64,000 nucleotides of DNA from assembly GCF_900604515.1 (NCBI RefSeq), contig NZ_UWOS01000001.1:248001-312000 (forward strand), given 5' to 3'. The DNA comes from Arcanobacterium ihumii. GTDB lineage: Bacteria > Actinomycetota > Actinomycetes > Actinomycetales > Actinomycetaceae. Below the pieces are notes generated by a model. The model was not told where the DNA came from. It saw nothing but the letters and a program-made list of their open reading frames with translations, and ran no database searches. Positions 16,727 through 27,250 of this stretch are shown piece by piece. The stretch's first letter is position 1. Each line of letters begins with the position of its first letter. A program made the translations under genes and the position numbers.

Positions 16727-17611
16727 CTAGCGCTCTGATTGTAATTCTGCAGCTTCCACAACATTCACAAGCAGCATCGCACGAGTCATTGGACCAACTC
16801 CGCCGGGATTCGGTGATAGCCAGCCAGCCACCTCTGCAACTCTTGGGTGAACATCACCCAAGATATGTGATTTCCCAGTTTTGCAATCTATCTTTCGAGT
16901 CACACCGACGTCGAAAACGGCCGCACCGGGCTTAACCATCTCAGGTTTGAGCAAATGCGCAACCCCCGTAGCCACCACAACTATATCTGCACGCCGAGTA
17001 TGTTCAGCCAGATTCTTTGTTCCGATATGGCAACCATCCACCGTTGAATTGATCGAAGAATGAGAAAGCAGAAGCGATAGTGGCTTTCCAACCGTGCTAC
17101 CTAGCCCAACTGCACACACATTAGCGCCATCCCAACCGATGCCGCCACGCCGACCAAGTTCCACGATTCCGCGTGGCGTGCAGGGAATAGGAGTCGTAAA
17201 AGGTCCACTGCTGTTCAATACTAGGTTTCCCAAGTTGAATGGGTGAAGCCCATCCGCATCTTTTGCAGGGTCAATCATCGTCAGGATCTCATTAGTATCG
17301 AGACCCGCTGGTAATGGCAACTGAACGATGTACCCTGTGCAGTCTTTAGCGTTATTGAGTTCATCGATTGCAGCTAGGATATCGCTACGCTTAGCAGTTT
17401 CTGGAAGATCGATGCGCATCGATCCAATTCCAACATCCGCACAGTCACGATGTTTTCCAGCCACGTAGATCTTTGAGCCAGGATCAGCGCCAACCAAAAT
17501 TGTACCCAAAGTTGGTCGGCATCCTTTACCTGCCAAAGCCTCTACTCGTTCTTTCAGCTCGCCCTTGATTTGAGCGGCAACCGCTTTTCCATCAAGTTTC
17601 ACTGCGTTCAT
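16727..17611 (-). CDS. folD: Bifunctional methylene-THF dehydrogenase/cyclohydrolase
   Basis: 294 residues. FolD interconverts 5,10-methylene-, methenyl- and 10-formyl-THF with [17 protein letters not shown] near 46 carries the Tyr and Lys of the active site, [12 protein letters not shown] near 98 and [13 protein letters not shown] near 119 bind folate, [14 protein letters not shown] near 164 is the cofactor loop, and [13 protein letters not shown] closes the protein. The gene starts 4 nt inside glyA's end (ATG overlaps the glyA stop region), so the two are an operon under the upstream ZTP riboswitch. In many actinobacteria folD lies instead next to purH and DUF3017; here it has moved. Confidence 0.94.
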   Translation of the reverse strand: MNAVKLDGKAVAAQIKGELKERVEALAGKGCRPTLGTILVGADPGSKIYVAGKHRDCADVGIGSMRIDLPETAKRSDILAAIDELNNAKDCTGYIVQLPLPAGLDTNEILTMIDPAKDADGLHPFNLGNLVLNSSGPFTTPIPCTPRGIVELGRRGGIGWDGANVCAVGLGSTVGKPLSLLLSHSSINSTVDGCHIGTKNLAEHTRRADIVVVATGVAHLLKPEMVKPGAAVFDVGVTRKIDCKTGKSHILGDVHPRVAEVAGWLSPNPGGVGPMTRAMLLVNVVEAAELQSER

Positions 17612-18906
17612 GCGAAGTGAGTCTGGTCTAGACCTGGATAGAGTGGGAACTTCTCCGCAAGTGAAGCAACGCGTGCACGAAGAGCTGGGATATCAGCTGA
17701 TGCACCGTCGCGAAGAGCCGTTGCAATTATGTCGGCCACCTCGGTGAACTCCTCAGAACCAAAACCTCGGGTAGCCAGAGCTGGTGTACCGATGCGAAGA
17801 CCAGAAGTTACTGCTGGTGGACGTGGATCAAATGGAACAGAGTTTCGATTAACGGTAATTCCAACTGCATCAAGCAGATCCTCTGCCTGCTGACCATCCA
17901 TATCTGCATCGCGAAGATCAACAAGTACCAAGTGAACATCGGTACCACCGGAAACAACTGCAATCTTCTTTTCCATAACATCAGGTTGCACGAGGCGATC
18001 TGCCAAGATCTTTGCTCCTTCAAGGGTGCGCACTTGGCGATCCTTGAATTCATCAGTAGCTGCAACCTTCATGGCAATTGCCTTAGCAGCAACCACGTGC
18101 ATGAGAGGTCCTCCCTGCTGACCAGGGAACACTGCCGAGTTAAGCTTCTTTCCAAGTGGCTCAAATTCCTTGGCTAGGATCATTCCTGAGCGTGGGCCAC
18201 CAATCGTCTTGTGGATCGTGGTGGTGACGACGTCGGCGTACTCAACTGGGTTTGGATGAAGACCAGCGGCAACTAGCCCAGCGAAGTGCGCCATATCGAC
18301 CCAAAGGTAGGCACCGACTTCATCCGCAATACTACGGAATGCGGCGAAATCGAGGTGTCGCGGATAGGCAGACCATCCAGCGATAATCAACTTTGGCTTG
18401 TGCTCAAGTGCCTTGGCACGCACGTCTTCCATATCGATTAGGTGGTCTTTTTCAGAAACACCATAAGCAACCACGTTGAAGTTCTTACCTGAAAAGTTAA
18501 GCTTCATGCCATGGGTGAGGTGTCCACCGTGTGCAAGCTCAAGGCCCATGAAGGTGTCGCCCGTGTTAAGAAGGGCGTGATAGATCGCCGCATTTGCCTG
18601 TGCACCTGAATGTGGCTGAACATTGACGTATCCTGCACCGAAAACCTTTTTGGCACGGTCACGTGCAAGGTTTTCGACGACGTCCACGTGTTCACAACCG
18701 CCATAATAGCGGCGCCCTGGGTAGCCCTCTGCGTATTTATTGGTTAAGACGGATCCTTGAGCCTGAAGAACCGCGCGTGGCACAAAGTTTTCCGACGCGA
18801 TCATTTCCAACGTATTGCGTTGACGCTCTAGCTCTAAATCAAGTACGCGAGCGACATCGGGATCAAGTTCTGCGAGTGATTGATTAAGCAAATCGTTCGA
18901 TGCCAT
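17608..18906 (-). CDS. glyA: Serine hydroxymethyltransferase
   Basis: 432 residues from ATG (MASNDLLNQ) after AGGAGG; a 19-codon upstream extension is unsupported. PLP enzyme converting serine plus THF to glycine plus methylene-THF. [11 protein letters not shown] near 35, [14 protein letters not shown] near 57, the PLP-contact [11 protein letters not shown] near 204 and the Schiff-base Lys in [15 protein letters not shown] near 228 are clear. The transcript begins with a ZTP riboswitch, so expression should rise when 10-formyl-THF is short. folD follows in the same operon, giving a two-step route from serine to 10-formyl-THF for purine synthesis. Confidence 0.95.
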   Translation of the reverse strand: MASNDLLNQSLAELDPDVARVLDLELERQRNTLEMIASENFVPRAVLQAQGSVLTNKYAEGYPGRRYYGGCEHVDVVENLARDRAKKVFGAGYVNVQPHSGAQANAAIYHALLNTGDTFMGLELAHGGHLTHGMKLNFSGKNFNVVAYGVSEKDHLIDMEDVRAKALEHKPKLIIAGWSAYPRHLDFAAFRSIADEVGAYLWVDMAHFAGLVAAGLHPNPVEYADVVTTTIHKTIGGPRSGMILAKEFEPLGKKLNSAVFPGQQGGPLMHVVAAKAIAMKVAATDEFKDRQVRTLEGAKILADRLVQPDVMEKKIAVVSGGTDVHLVLVDLRDADMDGQQAEDLLDAVGITVNRNSVPFDPRPPAVTSGLRIGTPALATRGFGSEEFTEVADIIATALRDGASADIPALRARVASLAEKFPLYPGLDQTHFA

Positions 18907-18971
18907 TCTGGCAGTCCTCCTGCAGTGCTTTAGCTTGGCGATATGCACTAAAATCGAGCACATCGTTCGAT

Positions 18972-19050
18972 CACTTGCCCAGGCGAGCGACTAGCGATCC
19001 TCTGTTTGTCCGCTCCCCGGTGGTGACCACCTTAGGCGCCAGTTGCGGAT
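18972..19050 (-). ncRNA. ZTP (pfl) riboswitch
   Basis: Read on the minus strand the leader has the hallmarks of the ZTP/ZMP class: ACTGGCG, then a GGTGG-TCA-CCACC hairpin, CGGGGAGC closing P1 (TCCGC pairs with GCGGA), a variable linker, and the second half CGCTCGCCTGGGCA. Sits 65 nt upstream of glyA, a classic ZTP-riboswitch target with folD and purH. A later AGTGC...GCACT pair just before the AGGAGG could serve as expression platform. Motif recognised by eye; exact boundaries are approximate. With the facing purU promoter it accounts for the 316-nt gap 18907-19222. Confidence 0.88.
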
Positions 19051-19056
19051 AGAACT

Positions 19057-19084
19057 ATCATATCTCAACTGTGTCAACAGCCAA
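19057..19084 (-). promoter_or_regulatory. Promoter of glyA-folD
   Basis: TTGGCT (19079-19084), 16-nt spacer, TATGAT (19057-19062) on the minus strand, giving a start near 19050 just before the riboswitch P1. A TTGACA also lies inside the spacer region and could be an alternative -35. Confidence 0.55.
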
Positions 19085-19210
19085 GTCACGATCCAGAATT
19101 CGGAAGAAACTCCACTTTTCCAGTCTTGTATCTGAGACTCGTTGTGTCCTCTATCATGTGCCAGCATCATTCACAGTTTGGGCATTTTTACGTTCTATTT
19201 CAAGGTACTC

Positions 19211-19216
19211 TATGCT
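19211..19216 (+). promoter_or_regulatory. -10 element, leaderless purU
   Basis: TATGCT followed by GGAAGA and ATG; a TTTACG lies 18 nt upstream as -35. Predicted start of transcription is the A of the ATG. Confidence 0.55.
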
Positions 19217-19222
19217 GGAAGA

Positions 19223-20071
19223 ATGAATTCAGAAAAACTAGTTCTCACGATGTCATGCCCTGATCAACCTGGGATCGTCTACGCGGTAACAGGATTGCTT
19301 GCATCGGTTGGAGGTAACATCCTCGAATCTCAGCAGTTTAATGACGACGCCGAGGCACGGTTTTTCATTAGGATCGAAGCTTTCGTTCCAGGTGGTAAGT
19401 CCACAATCGAAGCCGCAATGACGCAGTTAGCTCAGAACTACTCAATGGACTTTTCAATCGCCGAAGTCGAAAAACCACTTCGCACACTCATTATGGTGAC
19501 GAAAGAAAGCCATTGCCTGTCCGATTTGCTAGCCAAGCACCATGACGGCCGACTTCCGATCAACATCGCCGGTGTTGTTGGAAATCATGAAGACCTTCGC
19601 CCAATCGCAGAGTTTTACCAGCAGGATTTTATTCATATCCCGATTACGTCTGATACTAAAGAGAGCGCCGAAGCAGCACTGTTAGAACTCGTTCGCGAGC
19701 GCAATGTTGAATTAGTCGTTCTAGCACGCTATATGCAGATTCTTTCCCCGGAACTTTGCCATACTCTGGCTGGAAACATCATCAACATCCATCATTCTTT
19801 TCTGCCATCATTTAAGGGTGCCCGTCCTTACGCTCAAGCCCATCGCCGCGGCGTGAAGCTCATTGGTGCCACTGCTCACTACGTGACGATGGATCTTGAC
19901 GAAGGACCGATCATTGAACAAGATGTTGTGCGCGTTGCTCATAACGACACTCTTCTTGACCTCGTCACTAAAGGAGCAGAAGTGGAGCGCCAGGTTCTCT
20001 CCCGCGCTGTTCGCTGGCATGCCGAGCACAGAGTTCTTATGAATGGTAATCGCACGGTTATCTTTAGCTGA
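19223..20071 (+). CDS. purU: Formyltetrahydrofolate deformylase
   Basis: 282 residues from the ATG that starts MNSEKLVLTMSCPDQPG; the 27-codon extension upstream contains the promoter and is rejected. Residues 5-80 are an ACT domain (CPDQPGIVYAVTG). The C-terminal formyltransferase fold carries the catalytic Asn-His-Asp set in INIHHSFLPSFKGARPY near 195 and LDEGPIIEQD near 233. It hydrolyses 10-formyl-THF to formate plus THF, balancing the folate pool. It faces away from glyA-folD across the riboswitch region, so opposing one-carbon reactions share one intergenic segment. Confidence 0.93.
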   Translation: MNSEKLVLTMSCPDQPGIVYAVTGLLASVGGNILESQQFNDDAEARFFIRIEAFVPGGKSTIEAAMTQLAQNYSMDFSIAEVEKPLRTLIMVTKESHCLSDLLAKHHDGRLPINIAGVVGNHEDLRPIAEFYQQDFIHIPITSDTKESAEAALLELVRERNVELVVLARYMQILSPELCHTLAGNIINIHHSFLPSFKGARPYAQAHRRGVKLIGATAHYVTMDLDEGPIIEQDVVRVAHNDTLLDLVTKGAEVERQVLSRAVRWHAEHRVLMNGNRTVIFS

Positions 20072-20110
20072 ACGCTTCATCTCCAAGAGAGACCGATAAC
20101 CGAGCAAACG

Positions 20111-20770
20111 CTATTCGATTCCTCGAGCCGCAGCCCAACGCGATAGCTCTCGCCTGTTAGAGAGCTGGAGTTTTCTCAGTACTGCTGAAACGTGTGATTC
20201 GACTGTTTTGATCGAAATGTATAGTTCAGTGGCGGCTTCACGATAAGTATAGCCACGCGCAATGAGCCGCATAACTTCTTTTTCCCGAGTGGTGAGCAAA
20301 TCGAGCTCAGGATCTCGAACCACCGAAGATGCCTGCGGAGATCCAAAAGCATCAAGCACAAATCCAGCTAGCCGCGGTGAAAATGCAGCATCGCCTGCTG
20401 CCACTCGTTGCAATGCCTCGATAAGATCCGCCGTGTTGATCGACTTCGTAACATAACCGCGGGCTCCCGCGCGAATAACCGAGACGACGTCGTCTGCCGC
20501 ATCCGAAACAGAAAGTGCCAAGAAACGTGGGGTGCGTTCTAAACCTAGGGCAACGATACGTTGCACAACCTCTGCGCCTCCTCCTCCGTTGCCACCGGGA
20601 AGATGAACGTCCAGTAAGACGACGTCGCACTCAACTTTTCGTATTACATCGACGGCCGAATCCACGTCCGCTGCTTCTCCAACAATACGAATGGCATCAT
20701 CTGCATTGGTAAGTTGCATTGATACACCAGTGCGGACCAAATCATGATCATCAACAATAATAATTTCCAT
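20111..20770 (-). CDS. LuxR/NarL-family response regulator
   Basis: 219 residues. Receiver domain 1-125 with acidic DDHD at 7-10, phosphoacceptor Asp in VVLLDVHLPGG near 55, the Ser of LALSVSD and the Lys of GYVTKSI near 109; C-terminal LuxR helix-turn-helix from LLTTREKEVMRLIARGYTY near 153 through IKTVESHVSAVLRKL. A GGGGGA-rich insertion in the receiver (GGNGGGGAEV) is a little unusual. It starts 1 nt after the kinase stop, with the ribosome binding site inside the kinase end. Likely targets include the divergent PspC operon; a set of phased TCAGGG repeats lies there. Confidence 0.92.
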   Translation of the reverse strand: MEIIIVDDHDLVRTGVSMQLTNADDAIRIVGEAADVDSAVDVIRKVECDVVLLDVHLPGGNGGGGAEVVQRIVALGLERTPRFLALSVSDAADDVVSVIRAGARGYVTKSINTADLIEALQRVAAGDAAFSPRLAGFVLDAFGSPQASSVVRDPELDLLTTREKEVMRLIARGYTYREAATELYISIKTVESHVSAVLRKLQLSNRRELSRWAAARGIE

Positions 20771-20771
20771 T

Positions 20772-22088
20772 TTATCTCCCCTGTTCGCCTTGGACCTTAA
20801 GCATTACTTCAGTTCCACCATTCGGTAATGGCGTGCGAATATGTGCTTCCCCACCAATCTTTTCCATTCTTCCCATGATCGAGTCACGAATTCCAGCTCT
20901 GTTATCGGGAATTGAAAATAGCTCAAATCCGGTTCCTCGGTCGCGTACCCAAACCGCGGATTCCTCAGAGGAAAACTCCGCGTACACAGATACCGGCATT
21001 GCGCCACCGTGTTTGCATGCATTCGTCATCGCTTCTCCCGCAGCCGCAATCAATGCTCGCAAAGAAGCCGTTGGAGAGGCATCACCGGTAATTACTGTAT
21101 CGATTTCATGCTGATAGCGCCGCTCTAAGTCCTGACTAAGATCACGCAGTTCACTCGCGATTGAAGTCCCGTTTTCGGGACGGTCTTGGTAGAGGTAACG
21201 CCTTAGATCCTGCTCCTGGGAACGTGCCAACATACTTACAACTTCTGGCTCATTTGCCCTCGACCGAATAAGCGAAAGCGTTTGTAACACCGAATCATGA
21301 AGGTGAGCTGCGATATCTGCTCGTTCAGATTCACGGATCTTTTCCTCATTCGTGTGAATAAGTGTGGTTCGCAGCTGTGCCATTACTGGTGTCACTACAA
21401 AACTGATCGTCAGCAGCACGACGATTCCAGTGGTTAAGCCTGAAATCACCGCAGAGAATCCTCCACTTAAATTCACCAAGAAAATTGCACCAACGGTCGA
21501 AACCGTTACTCCAACAATCACGGTAGGAAATGAGATTGTTCCATCAGAAATCGGAGAGGCCCAGGCAATCGCACCTCCCCCAACCATCACTAGCACGCAC
21601 AAAGCAAAGGCGTACCAATCATTGAATATATTAAACCCGCTCAAACCGATAACACTTGCACCCAATAGGAACAGACTTGCAAACACGATCTGAGTAGCCG
21701 TTGAGCCACTGAGCCCGGTTCGATCTGTGCTTGTGTTTTCGAGCTTTCGAAATATGCGGCGACTTTTACCAGGAACGTCCATAGCATCGTCGTAACGTGG
21801 CATCTGTACTGCAAGAGCAACGTACAAAATAATTCCTACGAAAAACAGCCCTGTAAGAACAAAGAATGCCCGCCATGCTCCGACCGGTCCGCCGAGATGA
21901 ACAGAAAGCCCCCGGCATACGCCAGCGACTACGGCTGGCCTTCTCCGAGCCAATTGAGGACGACGACGCGCCCGCGGATGCAAAAGCTCCGAGTAGTCTT
22001 GAGGAGGAGGCGGTGTAGAACCTGGGTAATATTGACTGCTCACAATCTCGATGTTCCCACGAAATTCCTTCCTTTGGAAAGGTTGCAT
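20772..22088 (-). CDS. PspC-domain sensor histidine kinase
   Basis: Up to 438 residues. An N-terminal PspC domain (RRRPAVVAGVCRGLSVHLG near 47, then a membrane helix) and about five more helices are followed by HisKA_3 dimerisation with phospho-His in ADIAAHLHDSVLQTL near 263 and a HATPase domain (GEAMTNACKHGG near 349, GTGFELF near 382). The architecture matches actinobacterial MacS/LiaS-like kinases that sense envelope stress. Start uncertain: ATG at 22088 lacks a ribosome binding site, and a GTG 15 codons later (22043) has AAGGAAGGAA about 22 nt upstream and a six-codon mini-ORF overlapping it. Confidence 0.9.
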   Translation of the reverse strand: MQPFQRKEFRGNIEIVSSQYYPGSTPPPPQDYSELLHPRARRRPQLARRRPAVVAGVCRGLSVHLGGPVGAWRAFFVLTGLFFVGIILYVALAVQMPRYDDAMDVPGKSRRIFRKLENTSTDRTGLSGSTATQIVFASLFLLGASVIGLSGFNIFNDWYAFALCVLVMVGGGAIAWASPISDGTISFPTVIVGVTVSTVGAIFLVNLSGGFSAVISGLTTGIVVLLTISFVVTPVMAQLRTTLIHTNEEKIRESERADIAAHLHDSVLQTLSLIRSRANEPEVVSMLARSQEQDLRRYLYQDRPENGTSIASELRDLSQDLERRYQHEIDTVITGDASPTASLRALIAAAGEAMTNACKHGGAMPVSVYAEFSSEESAVWVRDRGTGFELFSIPDNRAGIRDSIMGRMEKIGGEAHIRTPLPNGGTEVMLKVQGEQGR

Positions 22089-22094
22089 AGCAAA

Positions 22095-22145
22095 ATCAGG
22101 GTTTTGGGGTCAAAAGATCAGGGTTCTTTCAGGGGTGTTCCTGAT
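22095..22145. promoter_or_regulatory. Helically phased TCAGGG repeats, candidate operator
   Basis: TCAGGG starts at 22096, 22118 and 22129: spacings of 22 and 11 nt, i.e. two turns and one turn. The first two are embedded in the longer ATCAGGGTT. An inverted copy (TCCTGAT) follows at 22139. Lies in the divergent region between the kinase and the PspC membrane protein gene. Binding by the neighbouring regulator is inference. Confidence 0.42.
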
Positions 22146-22168
22146 AGCTGTTTCTCCACCTCAGCAGT

Positions 22169-22174
22169 CATGAT
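22169..22174 (+). promoter_or_regulatory. -10-like element of the PspC operon
   Basis: CATGAT followed by TGAAAC and ATG, with no ribosome binding site. Same six-base gap as other presumed leaderless genes here. Confidence 0.35.
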
Positions 22175-22180
22175 TGAAAC

Positions 22181-23830
22181 ATGGACAAATTCTTTAATTC
22201 AATTCGCGATTATTCGCTTCGTCGAACGCACGATGGCGTTATTGGCGGCGTTTGTGCCGGCATCGGCCACCGTTGGGGAATCAGCCCCATCCTTTTTAGA
22301 ATTCTTTTCGTTATTGGTATTTTCTTCGGAGGACTTTCCTTCCTCGTCTATGGTTTGCTTTGGCTTTTCATCCCGAGCTATCCGGAAAACGAAATCTCTG
22401 TTGAACAAACACTGCGCGGAGCACCGCAAACAAGCACATTCGTTGCAACTGTATTTACACTCATCGGTTTGCTCGGCCTCTCATCATTGACGGGATTCGT
22501 CAAAGCAATCATGGCATCTATGTTCTTTGTAATTTTGCCGTTGGCTTTCCTTGCTTTCCTTGTCTGGATGATCGTGGTAACCCTGTCTAAACGCAAGAAC
22601 CAAAATCCTCAGAACGTAGATTCGATCTATACTCCGGGCGCATTTACTAACGCTCACGGCGCACAACCAGAGACAGATAGTGGTAGCAATATGGGGGCTG
22701 GTATGGCTTATGATGCACAGAACTCACAACAACCATCTTTTTACGAACCAAGTTACTCCTCAACCTCAGCCTCAGCCCATGGGGCACCAAACCCAATATA
22801 CGGAGCATCGGTTCCCCCGGTTCCCCCAACCACCGCATATCCGCCACCCCATAACGTAACTAAACCGAAAGCACCTGCTGTTTCCACGAACTTTGTTGCT
22901 ACAACTGTTGTTATTTCTCTGGTTGCAGCAGCTATCACACTTTTGATTGGCCGAGCAACGATGGGAAGCATTGTTGCATCGATCGGTGCAGCCTTCGCCG
23001 TTATCGGTGTAGGAATTCTTATTGCAGGGATTCGAGGGCTTCGAGCTACTTGGTTAACTGCACTCACTTGGCTTCTTGCGCCTTTCGCGATAGCCGCCTT
23101 GACATTTGGTTTCGTTGTTCCAAGCACGCTACTCAATGATCCAGACTACGATTACGTTGCTTATCGGAATATAGGGGAAAATGGGTCAAGCTCAGCATTC
23201 GTCAACGCTGGCACTCTCCGCATTGATAAAAATACCAAGGAACGGGAAATCGAAGTAAATGCGGCTGTTGCTGATCTACAAGTACATGTTTACGATAACG
23301 AACCAGTAATTCTTGAAATTAATGGTTATGGAAATGTCGGAATTCATAATTCGAGTGGATGGACGGCCACAAATACCGATGGTTCCGTTGTAAACTCGCG
23401 GATGCACACCACGAAGTTCTTCAGCTTTCACAATAACAAAGATGATAACCGCGGTCCACGAGAATTAATGCGCAACAACGGTAATGATTCGCCAGGGGTG
23501 TTAAACCAAATGAGCCAACAGAAAGGCGATAAAGAAAGTTACCTACTTGAAGGAACTCTCATCATTACCAGCCCCGAGGCAGTCAAGGATCCAAGCAAAG
23601 CCCGCAGAGTTTCCATTAATTATGGCGTGGGCGATATTCAAATCTATTCCCTCGGCTCATCTGACCAGCCGAAGTCCACTCGAGTAGACGATCCAACGCT
23701 CATGCTTCCTGGCCAGCCTAATCCACAGATTCCAGCTCCTACCAATCCCGTGGATCCTAACGGTCCGCAACCTAGTGGGTCGGTACAGCCAGGACCCACG
23801 TCTCAATCAACTACCGGAGAAGGTAAATAA
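22181..23830 (+). CDS. PspC-domain membrane protein with C-terminal adhesin-like region
   Basis: 549 residues. PspC domain at 8-70 (RRTHDGVIGGVCAGIGHRWG then a long hydrophobic helix), two further helices at about 85-130, a low-complexity Pro/Tyr/Gly/Asn linker 150-230, then helices around 238-330 and a soluble extracellular part (about 335-510) with beta-rich repeats of the toast-rack type, ending in a Pro/Asn/Gly tail. Similar proteins accompany PspC kinases in actinobacteria, so this is probably part of the stimulus circuit. No ribosome binding site; possibly leaderless. The next gene overlaps its stop. Confidence 0.82.
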   Translation: MDKFFNSIRDYSLRRTHDGVIGGVCAGIGHRWGISPILFRILFVIGIFFGGLSFLVYGLLWLFIPSYPENEISVEQTLRGAPQTSTFVATVFTLIGLLGLSSLTGFVKAIMASMFFVILPLAFLAFLVWMIVVTLSKRKNQNPQNVDSIYTPGAFTNAHGAQPETDSGSNMGAGMAYDAQNSQQPSFYEPSYSSTSASAHGAPNPIYGASVPPVPPTTAYPPPHNVTKPKAPAVSTNFVATTVVISLVAAAITLLIGRATMGSIVASIGAAFAVIGVGILIAGIRGLRATWLTALTWLLAPFAIAALTFGFVVPSTLLNDPDYDYVAYRNIGENGSSSAFVNAGTLRIDKNTKEREIEVNAAVADLQVHVYDNEPVILEINGYGNVGIHNSSGWTATNTDGSVVNSRMHTTKFFSFHNNKDDNRGPRELMRNNGNDSPGVLNQMSQQKGDKESYLLEGTLIITSPEAVKDPSKARRVSINYGVGDIQIYSLGSSDQPKSTRVDDPTLMLPGQPNPQIPAPTNPVDPNGPQPSGSVQPGPTSQSTTGEGK

Positions 23831-24093
23831 TGAGAACCACAACTACATTTTTAGGAACTCTTACAACCATTATTGGTGCCGTTACGATTGCCCGCGGAGT
23901 TGGGTTGAACATTGATGCTCGGATTACTGCAATTATTACGTTGTTTGCCCTAGCAGTAGTAATCACCGGAGGTGTTCTCCTACAAAGAAAACCTTCCGAA
24001 GTCACCGTAACTTCAGAGCAACCAGAACCTGTAGATGCCTTGGCTTCCACTGAGGACGTAGCGGGACCATATCCCACTGATAAATCTAGCTAG
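23830..24093 (+). CDS. Small two-helix membrane protein
   Basis: 87 residues beginning in the TAATG overlap with the PspC gene, so translation is coupled. Two hydrophobic helices (about 5-25 and 32-52) and a Glu/Pro-rich polar tail. I do not recognise a family. Co-encoded with the PspC membrane protein, it is probably an accessory of that membrane system. Alternative frames on the other strand are shadows. Confidence 0.68.
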   Translation: MRTTTTFLGTLTTIIGAVTIARGVGLNIDARITAIITLFALAVVITGGVLLQRKPSEVTVTSEQPEPVDALASTEDVAGPYPTDKSS

Positions 24094-24111
24094 ATCTTCC
24101 TTCCAAGCTAG

Positions 24112-24153
24112 AGCTGTGGGGTGGGACATCACCAGATGTCCCACCCCACAGCT
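24112..24153. terminator. Bidirectional palindromic terminator
   Basis: Perfect 18-bp arms AGCTGTGGGGTGGGACAT and complement, 6-nt loop (CACCAG), between the convergent PspC operon and mdh. Confidence 0.82.
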
Positions 24154-24173
24154 GCGTTTGCGAACGCTACTAC

Positions 24174-25184
<1,011 letters not shown>

Positions 25185-25301
25185 CTATGTTGTTCGGATT
25201 GTGTGGTGACCCACGAAACACTCTTACCCTACTCTTTATGTACCTGATTAACCTGTGACTAAAGTGCTTTCAGCTCAGCGATTAAAAAGGCATCGAGAAG
25301 G

Positions 25302-26957
25302 TTAAAAACGAGTATCTCGGTAGAATTCGATGAGTGCTCGAGTTGAAAGGTCTTGCTTAGCAAGTTCCTCTTCATCGCCGGCTACTGCCTTGGTCAGTTG
25401 GTTTGCCATCTGTTTGCCGAGCTCAACACCCCATTGGTCAAAGGAATCAATTCCCCATACGATTCCTTGGACGAAAGTGATGTGCTCATAGAGCGCGATT
25501 AGCTGCCCCAAAACACTCGGGGTAAGCGCCGGAGCCATGATCGAGGTCGTCGGCTTATTTCCAGGGAACACTCGTGCGGAAACAATCTCCTCACGGGCGC
25601 CTTCAGCTCGAACCTCGTCTTCAGTTTTTCCAAAGGCTAATGCCTTCGTCTGCCCAAAGAAATTTCCGAGGAACAGTTCGTGTTGATCAGCCTCACCATC
25701 TTTCAGCGCGTAGGTCGGATTCGAGAAAGCAATAAAGTCAGCCGGAATGAGTTGCGTTCCTTGATGAATCAACTGGTAGAAGGCGTGCTGACCATTCGTG
25801 CCAGGTTCGCCCCAGAAGACCTCACCCGTCGAAGAAGTCACTGGTGTGCCATCCCAGCGCACGCGTTTTCCATTTGACTCCATCGTGAGTTGCTGAAGGT
25901 AAGCAGGGAAACGGTGAAGATACTGCGAGTATGGTAGCACTACGTGGGTGGCAGCGCCTCGGAAATTGCAATAGAAAACGTTGAGCAGCCCCATTAGAAG
26001 AGGAACATTCTGGCTTGGTTCTGCATGGCGGAAATGCTCGTCCATCGTGTTGAAACCACCAAGGAAATCGGCGAATCCCTGTGGCCCAATTGCGACGGCG
26101 AGCGAGGTGCCTACCGCGGACCCAACGGAGTAGCGTCCACCTACCCAGTCCCAGAAGCCAAAAGAGTTAGCGGGATCGATACCGAATTCAGCAACTTTTT
26201 TGAGGTTGGTGGACACTGCTACAAAGTGCTTTGCAACAGCACCATCAGCGTCGATACCGCGTGCCTCGAATTCCTCGAGCAACCAAGCTCGCGCCTGACG
26301 TGCGTTGGTGAGAGTTTCAAGGGTTGTAAAGGTCTTGGAAGCCACAATGAAAAGAACCGTTTCAGGATCAATTCCGCGTAGCTTCTCCCCCAAATCCGTT
26401 GGATCGATATTGGAAATAAAACGGCATTCAAGGTTCTCTGCAACGTATGGTTTGAGAGCTTCATAAGCCATAACCGGGCCTAGGTCAGATCCACCAATTC
26501 CGATGTTGACTATGGTCTGAATTGGTCTTCCAGTTATGCCACACCATTCACCAGACCGAACTCGCTCAGCAAATTCGAAAATTTTTGCTAGAACTTCGTG
26601 GACCCCTGAAACAACGTCTTCCCCATCTACCAAAACCGAATTTCCTTCAGGCTGACGCAAGGCGGTGTGAAGAACTGCTCGACCTTCGGTGACGTTGATT
26701 TTCTCGCCACTAAACATGGCATCTCGACGCTCAACAACGTTCACCTCACGAGCAAGGTTCAACAATGCAGCCTTGATTTCATCAGTCATAAAGGACTTTG
26801 AAAGGTCAACGAAAAGGTCACCTGCGGCATAGGAATGCTTCTCCACTCGTTGAGGATCATCGTCAAACCAGCTACGGAAATCTACTTGGAGATTGTCGTT
26901 AAGTTTTTTTAGTTCGTTCCATGCTGATGTTTGGGTGGCGTCGACGGGTTTGACCAT
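25302..26957 (-). CDS. pgi: Glucose-6-phosphate isomerase
   Basis: 551 residues, the common length of the bacterial/eukaryotic-type enzyme. SIS folds with [19 protein letters not shown] near 153 (phosphate loop), [15 protein letters not shown] near 209, the catalytic Glu in [10 protein letters not shown] context followed by SNGKRVRW near 384, and the closing signature [13 protein letters not shown] near 507 with the catalytic Lys. GAGGAG precedes the ATG. It reads away from the fused phosphofructokinase gene, so the two consecutive glycolytic enzymes share a 293-nt divergent control region. Confidence 0.96.
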   Translation of the reverse strand: MVKPVDATQTSAWNELKKLNDNLQVDFRSWFDDDPQRVEKHSYAAGDLFVDLSKSFMTDEIKAALLNLAREVNVVERRDAMFSGEKINVTEGRAVLHTALRQPEGNSVLVDGEDVVSGVHEVLAKIFEFAERVRSGEWCGITGRPIQTIVNIGIGGSDLGPVMAYEALKPYVAENLECRFISNIDPTDLGEKLRGIDPETVLFIVASKTFTTLETLTNARQARAWLLEEFEARGIDADGAVAKHFVAVSTNLKKVAEFGIDPANSFGFWDWVGGRYSVGSAVGTSLAVAIGPQGFADFLGGFNTMDEHFRHAEPSQNVPLLMGLLNVFYCNFRGAATHVVLPYSQYLHRFPAYLQQLTMESNGKRVRWDGTPVTSSTGEVFWGEPGTNGQHAFYQLIHQGTQLIPADFIAFSNPTYALKDGEADQHELFLGNFFGQTKALAFGKTEDEVRAEGAREEIVSARVFPGNKPTTSIMAPALTPSVLGQLIALYEHITFVQGIVWGIDSFDQWGVELGKQMANQLTKAVAGDEEELAKQDLSTRALIEFYRDTRF

Positions 26958-27131
26958 ATTCTTCTCCTCATTGCTCCAAAGGCGGCAATCATTCGTTCTA
27001 AAACGATGGCTATTGAACGACGAGTTGCACTCACAAGCATGTTACCCATCACTTCTCAACAAGTACCATTCCAACGTCCCATCCTCTCTCTTCCTTTGTT
27101 CACTTCCAACGAATCAGTAGCTATACGGTGG

Positions 27132-27168
27132 TGATCGCTCGCGATCATTTCAGATAATTTGATCTGAA
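27132..27168. promoter_or_regulatory. Two adjacent perfect palindromes between pgi and pfkA
   Basis: TGATCGC-TC-GCGATCA (27132-27147) and TTCAGAT-AATTTG-ATCTGAA (27149-27168) lie back to back about 80-120 nt upstream of the PFK start. A TATCAT (27174-27179) could be a -10 just downstream. The rest of the 293-nt gap 26958-27250 shows no gene. Operator role is inferred. Confidence 0.42.
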
Positions 27169-27250
27169 TCACGTATCATGATGACGGGGCGAGGACGCCG
27201 CCAACGTTTCTTCCATCGTTTATAAAATGGCAATGCTAAGGAGCATCCAG

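Noticed and set aside
22753-23136. 127-codon minus frame inside the PspC gene
   Set aside because: Low-complexity (Ala/Ile/Thr-rich) antisense of a Gly/Pro-rich linker and helix.
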